A stretch of 64,000 bases of DNA. It comes from an uncultured Lactobacillus sp. (GTDB lineage Bacteria > Bacillota > Bacilli > Lactobacillales > Lactobacillaceae). Under the pieces are notes generated by a model that was given only the letters and a program-made list of their open reading frames with translations, was not told the origin of the DNA and made no database searches. The position numbers and the translations under genes were made by a program. Below, piece by piece: positions 31,621 through 38,894 of this stretch. The DNA is taken from the NCBI RefSeq assembly GCF_902491705.1, contig NZ_CABUIW010000002.1:44329-108328 (forward strand), in the 5' to 3' direction. How positions within the stretch are numbered: the stretch's first letter is position 1; each line of letters begins with the position of its first letter.

Positions 31621-31980
31621 ATGACAACATTTGAACGAATAAAACTTTTAGCCAAAAAGAAGGGATTATCTCTTCAAAAAGTGGCTGAAAACTCGGATAT
31701 AGGAATTAATACTATTTATAAATGGAAAAATTATGATCCAAAAGGTACCGATTTATCAAAAGTTGCTACTACCCTACATACAACAACTGATTATTTACTT
31801 GGAAGAACTGATAACCCTAATCCCCCTTCGGATAATGATGCTCCTGGCATTGAGTGGAGTGATCTAGGCATGGCTTATGGTGGCAAGATCCCTAAAGATT
31901 TAAAAGGTATGTACAAAGCCATAGCTCAACAATACGTAAAAGACCACCCTGAATCTGTCAAGAAAGATGATGATGATTAA
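31621..31980 (+). CDS. CI-like XRE repressor
   Basis: Start placed at ATG 31621 (MTTFERIKLLAKKKGLSLQK) after a TTGGAGAA ribosome site; an ATG-led extension to 31549 lies over the operator. 119 aa: HTH at QKVAENSDIGINTIYKWKNY (~19-38), then a linker and a helical end. There is no S24 protease domain; instead an ImmA-like protease is encoded next, so induction probably uses ImmA/ImmR-type cleavage. Two copies of an operator flank its promoter. Confidence 0.82.
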   Translation: MTTFERIKLLAKKKGLSLQKVAENSDIGINTIYKWKNYDPKGTDLSKVATTLHTTTDYLLGRTDNPNPPSDNDAPGIEWSDLGMAYGGKIPKDLKGMYKAIAQQYVKDHPESVKKDDDD

Positions 31981-32366
31981 TGGATCAAGTTATACGGTGG
32001 CTTATGAACTATTGTATGGATCATGGTATAGGTGTTGTTTATAGAAACGATTTACCAAAGGATGCTCCATCTGTAAGTTATCAAAATCCTAATTTAATTA
32101 TTTTTAATGATCAGTATTATGAAGATATTGCTAAGCCTTTCATGTTAGCTCATGAAATCGGACATGTTATGAATGGTAATCCCGGATGTAATGGTTTAAT
32201 CAATGGTATTGGTAAAGAAGAAAATATTGCTGATACATTTGCAATAAATCTATTTTTGGAATACTGCTCAGATCAAGACATTTGGTTTGATAATATTTAT
32301 GATTTTGCCAAAGCTTTCGGCATTCCTAGTGATAAATATTATCTTTTAGAAAAAATGGTTAGTTAA
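31980..32366 (+). CDS. ImmA/IrrE-family metallopeptidase
   Basis: A 128-aa protein with zinc-binding HEIGH (~52-56, in FMLAHEIGHVMNG) and a downstream E (GKEENIADTFAINLFLE). Its ATG overlaps the cI stop (TAATG), so the two are coupled. ImmA of ICEBs1 cleaves its ImmR repressor; the same role is inferred here for prophage induction. Confidence 0.87.
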   Translation: MDQVIRWLMNYCMDHGIGVVYRNDLPKDAPSVSYQNPNLIIFNDQYYEDIAKPFMLAHEIGHVMNGNPGCNGLINGIGKEENIADTFAINLFLEYCSDQDIWFDNIYDFAKAFGIPSDKYYLLEKMVS

Positions 32367-32383
32367 AAAATTAGAGGTATATC

Positions 32384-33202
32384 ATGGGACTATTTGATTG
32401 GTTAATAGGTAAAAAAGAAACTGGTACTAACGAAATTTCTCTTTCATCCAATAATAAAAATAGAGTTAAAAATGCTAACAGAAAGCAATTTACTTCCCTG
32501 CTTAAAAAATTTTATCAATCTCAAAATTATGAAAATATTCCTTATATTGAATCTGAAGAATCAGCTAAATTTGTATGGGAAAATTCTCAAGGTTCTATTT
32601 CTTTAGCAGTTCTAGTTCCAAAAGAATATATGGAAAATATAAAAATTAATAATGAAAACTATACATTTGGTGACATTGTTTTATTGTGGTGGTTAAGTTC
32701 GCGAAAAAATACATCAAATATTCCACATTACTTTGCTAGAAATTATGGAATTAATACTGAGGAAAGCATTAATAAAATGATTGACTATGGATTGCTCAAC
32801 CAAAATAAAAAGCCAACTGAGGAAGGATTGTGTGTGATTAAAAAATATAATTCAATTATTAAAAAGCACAGATCTAAGAAGAGTTGGTCTGGAACTGGTC
32901 CGGTTAAATATGATTATTCCCCTACTTTAAAAGGTGAAGCAAAAAAGAAAGAAATGCTAAAACATGTTTTAAAACAATTTGATGATGAAATTCAATTTTA
33001 TAAGGAATCTAAAATACATCATTTTCAATGGATGACAGCTAAAGACCCTTGCCCCGTGTGCAAGCGACTTCAAGAACAAAATACTGGATTAGGTAAAGGT
33101 ATATACAGAACTAGTGACTATAGAAAAATCAGAAAATACATTCACTATGATTGTAGATGTACCACTACGCCTTATGATAAAAATTTGCCAGACATCTTAT
33201 GA
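32384..33202 (+). CDS. Lysogeny-module protein with C-terminal MuF-like CRC domain
   Basis: A 272-aa protein following immA by 17 bp. Residues ~97-160 (YTFGDIVLLWWLSSRKNTSN, then PHYFARNYGINTEESINKMI) resemble the SAP-like modules seen in Firmicute phage lysogeny proteins. The C-terminus has DPCPVCKRLQ (~222-231) and IHYDCRCTTTPYDKNLPDIL, almost the same motif as the capsid MuF protein at 15267-16328 (HTCDVC...HPYCRCTTVPYMKGLPDI). So a head-protein domain is reused in a gene likely expressed in the lysogen. Function unknown; interference with incoming MuF heads or superinfection immunity is speculation. Confidence 0.7.
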   Translation: MGLFDWLIGKKETGTNEISLSSNNKNRVKNANRKQFTSLLKKFYQSQNYENIPYIESEESAKFVWENSQGSISLAVLVPKEYMENIKINNENYTFGDIVLLWWLSSRKNTSNIPHYFARNYGINTEESINKMIDYGLLNQNKKPTEEGLCVIKKYNSIIKKHRSKKSWSGTGPVKYDYSPTLKGEAKKKEMLKHVLKQFDDEIQFYKESKIHHFQWMTAKDPCPVCKRLQEQNTGLGKGIYRTSDYRKIRKYIHYDCRCTTTPYDKNLPDIL

Positions 33203-33288
33203 TAGTAAGGTCCAACAACTGAAGACTTGAAAAGCTGATGTAGATATTATTTACAAGATAATTTGTTAGTTAGAAAGCGAAAAATAAA

Positions 33289-33711
33289 ATGAAAAAAATT
33301 AATTTAACATCTTTCTATATTAGTACTAGCGATACTGCAAAAGTTAATTTTATTCCCACCAATAAAAATGAATTAACTAATACTAGTGCTAATCTCACTT
33401 TCTACATAACTGAAGAAGAAAAAGAAAAAATGGAGAAATTATCAGTTAATCAATTATATTGTGTAGCAAAAGCAAATAATTCCACGTTGATATCCTCCAC
33501 AGTTGATATACCAGTTGAAAGTATTGGTTATAAGAACTTTTTAGAGCTTAGCTTCGTTTTTGATGTTCCTAATGAAATCGAAAATGAATTAGTAACCAAT
33601 GTTAATGTTTCTATTTGGTACATAGATAAAGATATAACAAAAGAAAATCTAGAACCTAACTCTTTTGAAAAAATTTTTGATACTAATATTTTAGTTAGTG
33701 AGGTGGATTAA
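33289..33711 (+). CDS. Lysogeny-module protein of unknown function, 140 aa
   Basis: Beta-rich throughout (STSDTAKVNFIPTNKNEL, STVDIPVESIGYKNFLELSF, NVNVSIWYID), no membrane segment or signal. It shares a one-base overlap (TAATG) with the next gene. About 85 bp of gene-free DNA precede it. The AGAAAGCGA ribosome site is moderate. No family recognised. Confidence 0.6.
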   Translation: MKKINLTSFYISTSDTAKVNFIPTNKNELTNTSANLTFYITEEEKEKMEKLSVNQLYCVAKANNSTLISSTVDIPVESIGYKNFLELSFVFDVPNEIENELVTNVNVSIWYIDKDITKENLEPNSFEKIFDTNILVSEVD

Positions 33712-34082
33712 TGAGTACCAACAAAAGCACCACGCTCCATATAGTTAAAGGCAATACCATAGACCAATCTTCTAATTTTAGAGATAATGGTAATGGAGGT
33801 GAACCACCTATGGATAAAGATAAGTATGTTACTCATGGAGAATTAGAATTTAGTAATGAAAAGATCCTTCATCATATGGATAATAGATTCTCTGAATTTG
33901 ATCGCCACATGGATAAACGTTTTGCTGAAATGAATAGACATTTTGCTGAATTGAACAACAACATCAATGAAGTTAAAAATGTCGCTAATTTTGCCAACAA
34001 AAAAGTTGATTGGATTCTTGGAATATTAGCTTCAATTGTTGCCGGTATTGTGGTTGCTGCTATTACTAAATTATTAAATTAA
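33711..34082 (+). CDS. XhlA-like coiled-coil tail-anchored membrane protein with two starts
   Basis: A 123-aa protein: a 33-residue polar leader, a heptad-rich section (EILHHMDNRF then HMDKRFAEMNRHFAELNNNI), and one C-terminal membrane helix (VDWILGILASIVAGIVVAAI). The coiled coil plus tail anchor resembles XhlA/hemolysin-type phage proteins. A second in-frame ATG at 33810 (MDKDKYVTHGELEF) has its own strong GGAGGTG site, so a 90-aa form is likely. That site is in a small hairpin (33797-33809). Confidence 0.65.
   Translation: MSTNKSTTLHIVKGNTIDQSSNFRDNGNGGEPPMDKDKYVTHGELEFSNEKILHHMDNRFSEFDRHMDKRFAEMNRHFAELNNNINEVKNVANFANKKVDWILGILASIVAGIVVAAITKLLN
33797..33809 (+). promoter_or_regulatory. 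Hairpin folding the internal ribosome site (dual start)
   Basis: AGGTG-AAC-CACCT, a perfect 5-bp stem, directly before ATG 33810-33812. The left arm is the core of the internal Shine-Dalgarno, so pairing would hide it, and ribosomes translating from 33711 would open it. Confidence 0.55.
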
Positions 34083-34139
34083 TTTGGTTCAAATACTGAT
34101 GATTTTAAAAGCTGATATAGTTTTTTAGGAGGAAAAGAG

Positions 34140-34802
34140 ATGGATTTTATTATTGGAATTATTGGGCTTGCATTTGTTGCTTCACTGATCTGGACTGTAG
34201 CCTTGTGGGTTAATAGCAGAAAAAGCGACAATAAGGAAAAGCTCAAAAAAGCACTAACAATTACAGGAGGTCTATTTGCTTTTGGAGTAGTTTTAAATAT
34301 ATTGTTTGCTCCAATTAGTAGGAATAATAGTTCAAGAAAAAGCAGCACTGCTAAGGTAACTAAGAAGTCTTCTTTTAGTGAGAAAAAACAAAGTAGTTCT
34401 TCTAATAACAAAAAAGAAGAAAGCCAAAAAAGTGATGGTTATACAGCAAAACAATTGAAAGTCATTAATAAACAGTTAGTTAAAGATTTAAGAGAAGATC
34501 AAGAATTTGCAACTGAAGGTAATAATAATTATGACTACGCAAATTATGTTTTAAAAATCAATTTAGAAAACAAAGCTGCAGCTAAAGTATGGGTAGATGG
34601 TAATTTTGATAGATTAAGTAATGAAGCTAAAACTGAAGTTGGTAAAAGAACAATTAAGTTAATTCAAACTTCAATTGTAAGTAGCGGTATTAATCTTTCG
34701 GCCGAAGATGAACAATTCGGTATTAGATTATCCGTATGGAATGGACCACAATTTGAAGGCCATTCAAAATTATTAAACTCATACGAATTTAAGTGGAAAT
34801 AA
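34140..34802 (+). CDS. Two-pass membrane protein with extracellular domain, 220 aa
   Basis: Two membrane segments (IIGIIGLAFVASLIWTVALW, ~4-23; ALTITGGLFAFGVVLNILFA, ~38-57), a Ser/Lys-rich linker (~60-100) and a folded C-terminal region (KVWVDGNFDRLSNEAKTEVG, IRLSVWNGPQFEGHSKLL). Ribosome site TAGGAGGAAAAGAG is excellent. It is the last lysogeny gene before the integrase. Surface exposure of the soluble part would suit superinfection exclusion, but this is inference. Confidence 0.65.
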   Translation: MDFIIGIIGLAFVASLIWTVALWVNSRKSDNKEKLKKALTITGGLFAFGVVLNILFAPISRNNSSRKSSTAKVTKKSSFSEKKQSSSSNNKKEESQKSDGYTAKQLKVINKQLVKDLREDQEFATEGNNNYDYANYVLKINLENKAAAKVWVDGNFDRLSNEAKTEVGKRTIKLIQTSIVSSGINLSAEDEQFGIRLSVWNGPQFEGHSKLLNSYEFKWK

Positions 34803-34805
34803 AAA

Positions 34806-34914
34806 CAAAAAAACTCACCTACTGCGCCAACAGTAAGTGAGTTGAAATGAGCTACGCCAATAGCTCAAAATAAATGTATTTGAATTAAAACAAAGCTATA
34901 CTTGATAACTCTGC
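34806..34914 (-). ncRNA. Candidate small antisense RNA upstream of integrase
   Basis: On the minus strand TTGTGA (34945-34950) with 18 bp to TACAAT (34921-34926), preceded by TG for an extended -10, is a good promoter. About 110 nt downstream two hairpins follow: TGAGCTA/TAGCTCA (34848-34867) and AACTCAC.TACTG / CAGTA.GTGAGTT (34812-34843), the second followed by TTTTTTT. Both loops are identical on the plus strand, CGCCAA. The RNA would be antisense to the integrase 5' leader. Confidence 0.5.
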
Positions 34915-34965
34915 TCTCTTATTGTAGCAGACTATTAAGCATGCTCACAATAGGAGTTTTTTATT

Positions 34966-36081
34966 ATGGCATCAATTAAGAAACGTGGAAAAACCTGGTA
35001 TGTTAGATTTTCTAAAAGAATAAATCAATGGGATCCTAAAAAACAAGCTACTGTTTCTGTTTTAAAGCAAAAATCTAAAGGTGGATTTAAAACTAAAGCA
35101 GAAGCTCAAGCATATGGTGTAAAAATGGAAGCTGCTGATTTAAATGGAGTTGATGTTATTCAAGACCCTGTTTTCTCAGAATATTATCAAGACTGGTATG
35201 AAAACTTCAAATTTCCTTCACTCAGTCCATCTACCCAAAATAGATATAAAATAAATCATAAATTTATTCAAAACTACTTTAACGATACCAAAATAAAAAG
35301 CATTACTAGAAAACAATATCAAGATTTTATAAATAATTTTGCTAAAGATCATGCTTTAATTACCGTAAGAAAGTTGAACACATCCATTAGAGCTTGCATT
35401 AGTTATGCCATTGATGATGGTTTACTAAATCGAAATTTTACTAATCATATTTCAATTTCTGGTAATGAAGACCAAGAACGTCCAGTAAAATATTTAAATT
35501 TAAAAGAAATAAAAACTCTAGTAAAATCATGTAAGCAAGATTTAAAACCTGAACATACTACTAAATATTTAATTCTAGCAGCAATATATACTGGTGCTAG
35601 ATTAGGTGAACTTTCTGCTCTCCAATGGTCTGATATTGATTTTAAGCATAAAACTATTTCAATTACTAAATCATGGAATCAAGATAGACGTGATATGCGT
35701 AAACCTAAAACTAAATCCTCTAATAGAGTTATTTCGGTTAATTCTTCTTTCTTAGAGCTTTTAAAATCACTCAAGGTAAATCATACTGAATTTGTTTTTG
35801 GAGTCCCTGATAGTGGTTTTCCACCCACAAGCAATGGTGTAAATAAAGTTCTTAAATCTGAACTTGCTAAAAATAATATACAGAAAACTAATTTCCACTT
35901 TCATAGTTTGCGTCATAGTCATGTTGCTTATCTTTTATCAGAAGGTGTAAATATTTACGCGATTTCAAAAAGACTAGGACATTCAAATATTGGTATTACT
36001 CTTCAAACTTATGCTTACTTATTAGATGAATTTAAAAATGAGCAAAACAATCTAATTTTAAAATCTTTATCTAAATTATAA
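34966..36081 (+). CDS. int: Phage tyrosine recombinase (integrase)
   Basis: A 371-aa integrase. The N-terminal arm-binding part (SIKKRGKTWYVRFSKRINQW, ~3-22; then KGGFKTKAEAQAYG) is of AP2-like type; a SAM-like core-binding domain follows (~65-155). Catalytic residues are visible: R in TGARLGELSALQW (~207), K in RKPKTKSSNR (~247), HSLRHSHVAY (H-x-x-R, ~317), LGHSN and Tyr in LQTYAYLLD (~347). Ribosome site AATAGGAG. It is the terminal prophage gene, so attR should lie just downstream. Only tyrosine recombinase of the visible part. Confidence 0.95.
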   Translation: MASIKKRGKTWYVRFSKRINQWDPKKQATVSVLKQKSKGGFKTKAEAQAYGVKMEAADLNGVDVIQDPVFSEYYQDWYENFKFPSLSPSTQNRYKINHKFIQNYFNDTKIKSITRKQYQDFINNFAKDHALITVRKLNTSIRACISYAIDDGLLNRNFTNHISISGNEDQERPVKYLNLKEIKTLVKSCKQDLKPEHTTKYLILAAIYTGARLGELSALQWSDIDFKHKTISITKSWNQDRRDMRKPKTKSSNRVISVNSSFLELLKSLKVNHTEFVFGVPDSGFPPTSNGVNKVLKSELAKNNIQKTNFHFHSLRHSHVAYLLSEGVNIYAISKRLGHSNIGITLQTYAYLLDEFKNEQNNLILKSLSKL

Positions 36082-36100
36082 TGTGCAACTTTTGTGCAAC
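36082..36100. repeat. Paired TGTGCAAC repeats, candidate integrase arm sites
   Basis: TGTGCAAC at 36082-36089 and 36093-36100, 11 bp apart, immediately after the integrase stop. Direct repeats here are typical of arm-type binding sites beside the attachment core. The prophage/host junction must be within roughly 36100-36212; the other end is outside the window so the core cannot be named. Confidence 0.45.
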
Positions 36101-36212
36101 AACTTTAAAATTTCTATGAATTATCAAGAACGCATTTATTGATTTATCAGTATTCTTAATTTCTAAAAGCTCTTAAAAATCCATAAAATATCCTTTAGCG
36201 GGCATAAGTTGA

Positions 36213-36240
36213 GTCTAGCAGGGATGCTAGGCTTTTTGTT
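36213..36240 (+). terminator. Intrinsic terminator downstream of integrase / attR
   Basis: GTCTAGCA-GGGA-TGCTAGGC (8 bp, one G-T) then TTTTTGTT. It may originally end a host gene truncated or regenerated at the attachment site. Confidence 0.8.
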
Positions 36241-36309
36241 TCCCTAAATATGTGCCTTCTGCGGTATAATTAAGGTATACGATAGCGTTTTAGAAACGAG
36301 GCTATTATT

Positions 36310-36639
36310 ATGAAAAAAAGACTGACAAAATCAAGAAATAAAATTTTCGCTGGTGTTTTTGGCGGTATTGCCAATTACTTTGACCTTGATCCAGCTTGGG
36401 TAAGAATTATCGGTGCTGCTTTGATCATCTTTACCAGCGTAATTCCTGGTGTTGCTCTTTACATTATTGCTGCAATGGTAATGCCTGAGCCAGGTGAAGA
36501 AGCACCAAAAGCTGAAAAAAGTAAGACTGATTATCAAACTGGCCGTCCAAACACAATGGATGGTGAATTTACCAAGCCTGATAATCATGATGAAGAAAAC
36601 AAAGACGAAGATACAAAATCTGACGACATACAAGATTAA
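36310..36639 (+). CDS. PspC-domain membrane protein
   Basis: A 109-aa protein: PspC domain (RNKIFAGVFGGIANYFDLDP, ~9-28; then WVRIIGAALIIFTSVIPGVALY) with a membrane helix, followed by an acidic hydrophilic C-terminus. PspC-type small proteins sense envelope stress. A TATAAT at 36264-36269 and ribosome site GAAACGAGG precede it; a terminator follows. It is the first host gene right of the prophage. Confidence 0.9.
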   Translation: MKKRLTKSRNKIFAGVFGGIANYFDLDPAWVRIIGAALIIFTSVIPGVALYIIAAMVMPEPGEEAPKAEKSKTDYQTGRPNTMDGEFTKPDNHDEENKDEDTKSDDIQD

Positions 36640-36645
36640 TGAATG

Positions 36646-36670
36646 AGACGACCGTTGGTCGTCTTTTTTT
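36646..36670 (+). terminator. Terminator of pspC-like gene
   Basis: AGACGACC-GTT-GGTCGTCT with an 8-bp stem followed by TTTTTT. Confidence 0.9.
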
Positions 36671-36747
36671 AGATTTCATTATTAATCCACAGCCACTAAA
36701 AAAGTTAATAATATGTGTGGATTTATCTCTTATTTACACTCAAAATG

Positions 36748-36759
36748 TTGATATATCAG
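36748..36759. repeat. Near-palindrome with TTGATATATCAG core
   Basis: One mismatch from the 12-bp palindrome seen twice in the prophage; flanks (AAATG...CATTT) extend the symmetry to 22 bp. It lies in the 300-bp gene-free interval 36671-36967, which otherwise holds the hairpin at 36814-36857 and no gene. Confidence 0.45.
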
Positions 36760-36813
36760 CATTTCAAGCACTGTTTCACAAGTGAGATTTTTATAAATAT
36801 TTATTTTTCAAAG

Positions 36814-36857
36814 ATGTAAGCGGATAGTTGTCAAACTATTTGCTTACATTTTTGTTT
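36814..36857. terminator. Long hairpin, probable bidirectional terminator
   Basis: 16-bp stem: ATGTAAGC/GCTTACAT plus GGATAGTT/AACTATTT (two G-T), loop GTCA, followed by TTTTTG on the plus strand. It lies between pspC-like and the convergent DUF3800 gene. Confidence 0.6.
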
Positions 36858-36967
36858 CATTTGCTTATTTTTCATAAAAAAAGTTCAAATTGCGTAATTG
36901 ATATAGTCCTACTTTACTAGACAGTACGGGCAATTTTTACCTTGTAAAGTATGCTTAACAGTTTGAA

Positions 36968-38296
36968 TTAATTTACTAAAATGGCCGCAATCATTTGATC
37001 AAAAACTTGCTTTAACCTTTCCTTCAATCCGTCATTAATTATTGGAATATTTTTCAAATTAGCGATCACCTTTTCGCAATTTTCCTTAAAACTAACAGCT
37101 TTAGTGCCAATCATATTGATTAAATTAATTTGTGCATTACTTGGCATAAAGTTTTTCAAATCAAGACACAATTGCATGAAAATGAAATTATTAATATTTT
37201 GCTTTCTTGCCCTTGCAATACTTGATTCTTTTACCAACTCAATCGTTTCAATTAGCATTCGTAAGATATCAGTCTGCCCAATATTATCAAGCGATTCATT
37301 CTCACCCAGCGCTGCTTTTTCCACATTATTATTTTGAGTTTCTAGAAAAGATGGAATATTTGTCATAGTAGCGGGATAGCTCACGGGTTGTGGTTTTTGA
37401 ACTTTACTATTAGCTTTTTTCATCTTTTCAATGCTAACCAACTGTAATAAGCCAAATAATTTCAAGAAATCGTCGTCCTCTTCTGGAATGACGGAAGCAT
37501 CATATTTTTCAAATTTAAAATCTAATAGTTGTGACTTAGGACTTGTAGTGCCATACATTAAATCTTTTCGATATGCCCCAACAAACATATCTGCAATCTG
37601 AATTCCCATATTTTTCTTACTGTCAGCAGTTGTTAAGGTCAAATTGAAGTCGTAACCCTGCTCCTTAAATTTTTTCATCCAAATGTTCATCAAATATCGC
37701 GCAGCTACTGCAAAATCTGTCTCCTGCTTCAAATCGTCTCGAGCATCAATGATTATTTTGATATTTATTGGCTTTTGAACAGTTAACCTTCCAGTTGAAA
37801 TTTCACTCATTAAGTGATGATAAATAGGCACAAGATAATTCTCCAGTCTAGTTACTGTATTAAGCTTGTCGCCGCCCTTATTGCTCATCAAGAAGAACCC
37901 AGGGCTAATCAATTGATTGCTACATTCATTGAAAAATTCTCGTCCAAGCTTTAGGGCTTCTTGATTCTGAGCATCAGAAGAATTAAAACTTTTTACTTCA
38001 ATTCTCGGTTCAATATCTTTGTAGATTTCATGACGATAATTTGCAAAAGTCTTTTCTTTTATTGATCCAGGTAGCAGGTAAAAGCCAGTCAAAAAGCAGT
38101 TTGAATCGTTTAACCCATCAATATATGTACTTTCATCAACATAGATATAAATAGAATTAAATTCTTCATCCCTTGTAAGAATATTTTTGGCTAGTTGTTG
38201 GTAATAACCATTAGGAAGACTAATTTTTACATTTACCTTTTCTTTTAAAAGTTCTTTGGTGCATACGCTACTAGCTAAAAGTTTGTAATCATTCAT
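36968..38296 (-). CDS. DUF3800 protein (RNase H-like fold) with long C-terminal extension
   Basis: Start set at ATG 38296 (MNDYKLLASSVCTKELLKEK) because GGAGG lies 7 bp upstream; an upstream in-frame ATG at 38371 would read through the repeats. 442 aa. DUF3800 signature: YIYVDESTYIDG (~45-56), an R/D-containing middle (KIIIDARDDLKQETDF), and the family ending GIQIADMFVGAYRKDLMYG (~221-239). About 200 further helical residues are an unusual extension. DUF3800 proteins occur in accessory and defence islands; activity is unproven. AACATATG repeats upstream hint at regulated expression. Confidence 0.8.
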   Translation of the reverse strand: MNDYKLLASSVCTKELLKEKVNVKISLPNGYYQQLAKNILTRDEEFNSIYIYVDESTYIDGLNDSNCFLTGFYLLPGSIKEKTFANYRHEIYKDIEPRIEVKSFNSSDAQNQEALKLGREFFNECSNQLISPGFFLMSNKGGDKLNTVTRLENYLVPIYHHLMSEISTGRLTVQKPINIKIIIDARDDLKQETDFAVAARYLMNIWMKKFKEQGYDFNLTLTTADSKKNMGIQIADMFVGAYRKDLMYGTTSPKSQLLDFKFEKYDASVIPEEDDDFLKLFGLLQLVSIEKMKKANSKVQKPQPVSYPATMTNIPSFLETQNNNVEKAALGENESLDNIGQTDILRMLIETIELVKESSIARARKQNINNFIFMQLCLDLKNFMPSNAQINLINMIGTKAVSFKENCEKVIANLKNIPIINDGLKERLKQVFDQMIAAILVN

Positions 38297-38315
38297 GCAT
38301 TTTCCTCCGTGATCA

Positions 38316-38455
38316 AACATATGATCTAAATTTGATTTAAGTATATCAAGTAATTTTATTTTTGCAAACATATGTTTTAAAAATATTTTATCAAATTCTT
38401 CGTGACAAATTAGATCACATGTTCTATAATTTTGAGCGAATATTCAGAACATATG
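38316..38455. repeat. AACATATG repeats upstream of DUF3800 gene
   Basis: AACATATG occurs at 38316, 38367 and 38448, with a related GATCACATGTTC at 38413-38424. The first lies just upstream of the ribosome site. The set looks like operator sites for an unknown regulator. Confidence 0.45.
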
Positions 38456-38483
38456 GTTGATACACGTTGTGCTAGTTAAAAGG

Positions 38484-38519
38484 TAAAAAAATTAGTTCGC
38501 ATAAATATGCGAACTAATT
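38484..38519 (-). terminator. Terminator of the immunity-like gene
   Basis: Perfect 14-bp stem (arms 38490-38503 and 38506-38519, 2-nt loop) followed on the minus strand by TTTTTTA. Confidence 0.85.
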
Positions 38520-38542
38520 AACGATTACTTTATATATTTCAT

Positions 38543-38800
38543 CTAAATTCCAGATAAATTTTGCATCTCTTGGTGCAGATCCAAAACACTCTTTGGAACA
38601 TCATTATTATGACTTGAGATGTAGCCAGCTAATGCTTTGTCTAGTGCTAAAGCAACTTCTTGCATTGGCTTACCTGCATCCCTTCTGCCATAAGCTACTC
38701 TAAACATATCCATCAATTCAGGGTTCTTCTTAACCTCTTCATCGTGGTTAACAATTTCTTCGATTTTATCTCTAATAATTCTTTCTTCATCTTCAGCCAT
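38543..38800 (-). CDS. Bacteriocin-immunity-like four-helix protein, 85 aa
   Basis: Helical, acidic protein: EDEERIIRDKIEEIVNHDEE, MDMFRVAYGRRDAGKPMQEV, LDKALAGYISS, then VLDLHQEMQN. Spacing resembles the EntA/pediocin-type immunity four-helix bundle (class II bacteriocin immunity). No bacteriocin structural gene or ABC transporter is adjacent, so it may protect against an external peptide. I prefer the second Met (38800), which has AAGG 9 bp upstream. Family call is moderate. Confidence 0.55.
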   Translation of the reverse strand: MAEDEERIIRDKIEEIVNHDEEVKKNPELMDMFRVAYGRRDAGKPMQEVALALDKALAGYISSHNNDVPKSVLDLHQEMQNLSGI

Positions 38801-38864
38801 AATCATGACCTTCTTTCTACTTTCATTATACCTTTTAATTGTATTCGCTTACACTAATTATTAC

Positions 38865-38889
38865 TAAAAAAGCGACTTAATTGTCGCTT
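38865..38889 (-). terminator. Terminator of the peptide-binding protein gene
   Basis: AAAGCGAC-AATTAA-GTCGCTTT on the minus strand followed by TTTT. Confidence 0.88.
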
Positions 38890-38894
38890 TTGTT

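Noticed and set aside
1..36240. CRISPR array or diversity-generating retroelement in the prophage
   Set aside because: No spaced direct repeats of suitable size and no reverse transcriptase were seen.
36082..36300. tRNA 3' end as attachment site
   Set aside because: No T-arm (GGTTCRANNCC) or acceptor sequence is found downstream of the integrase.
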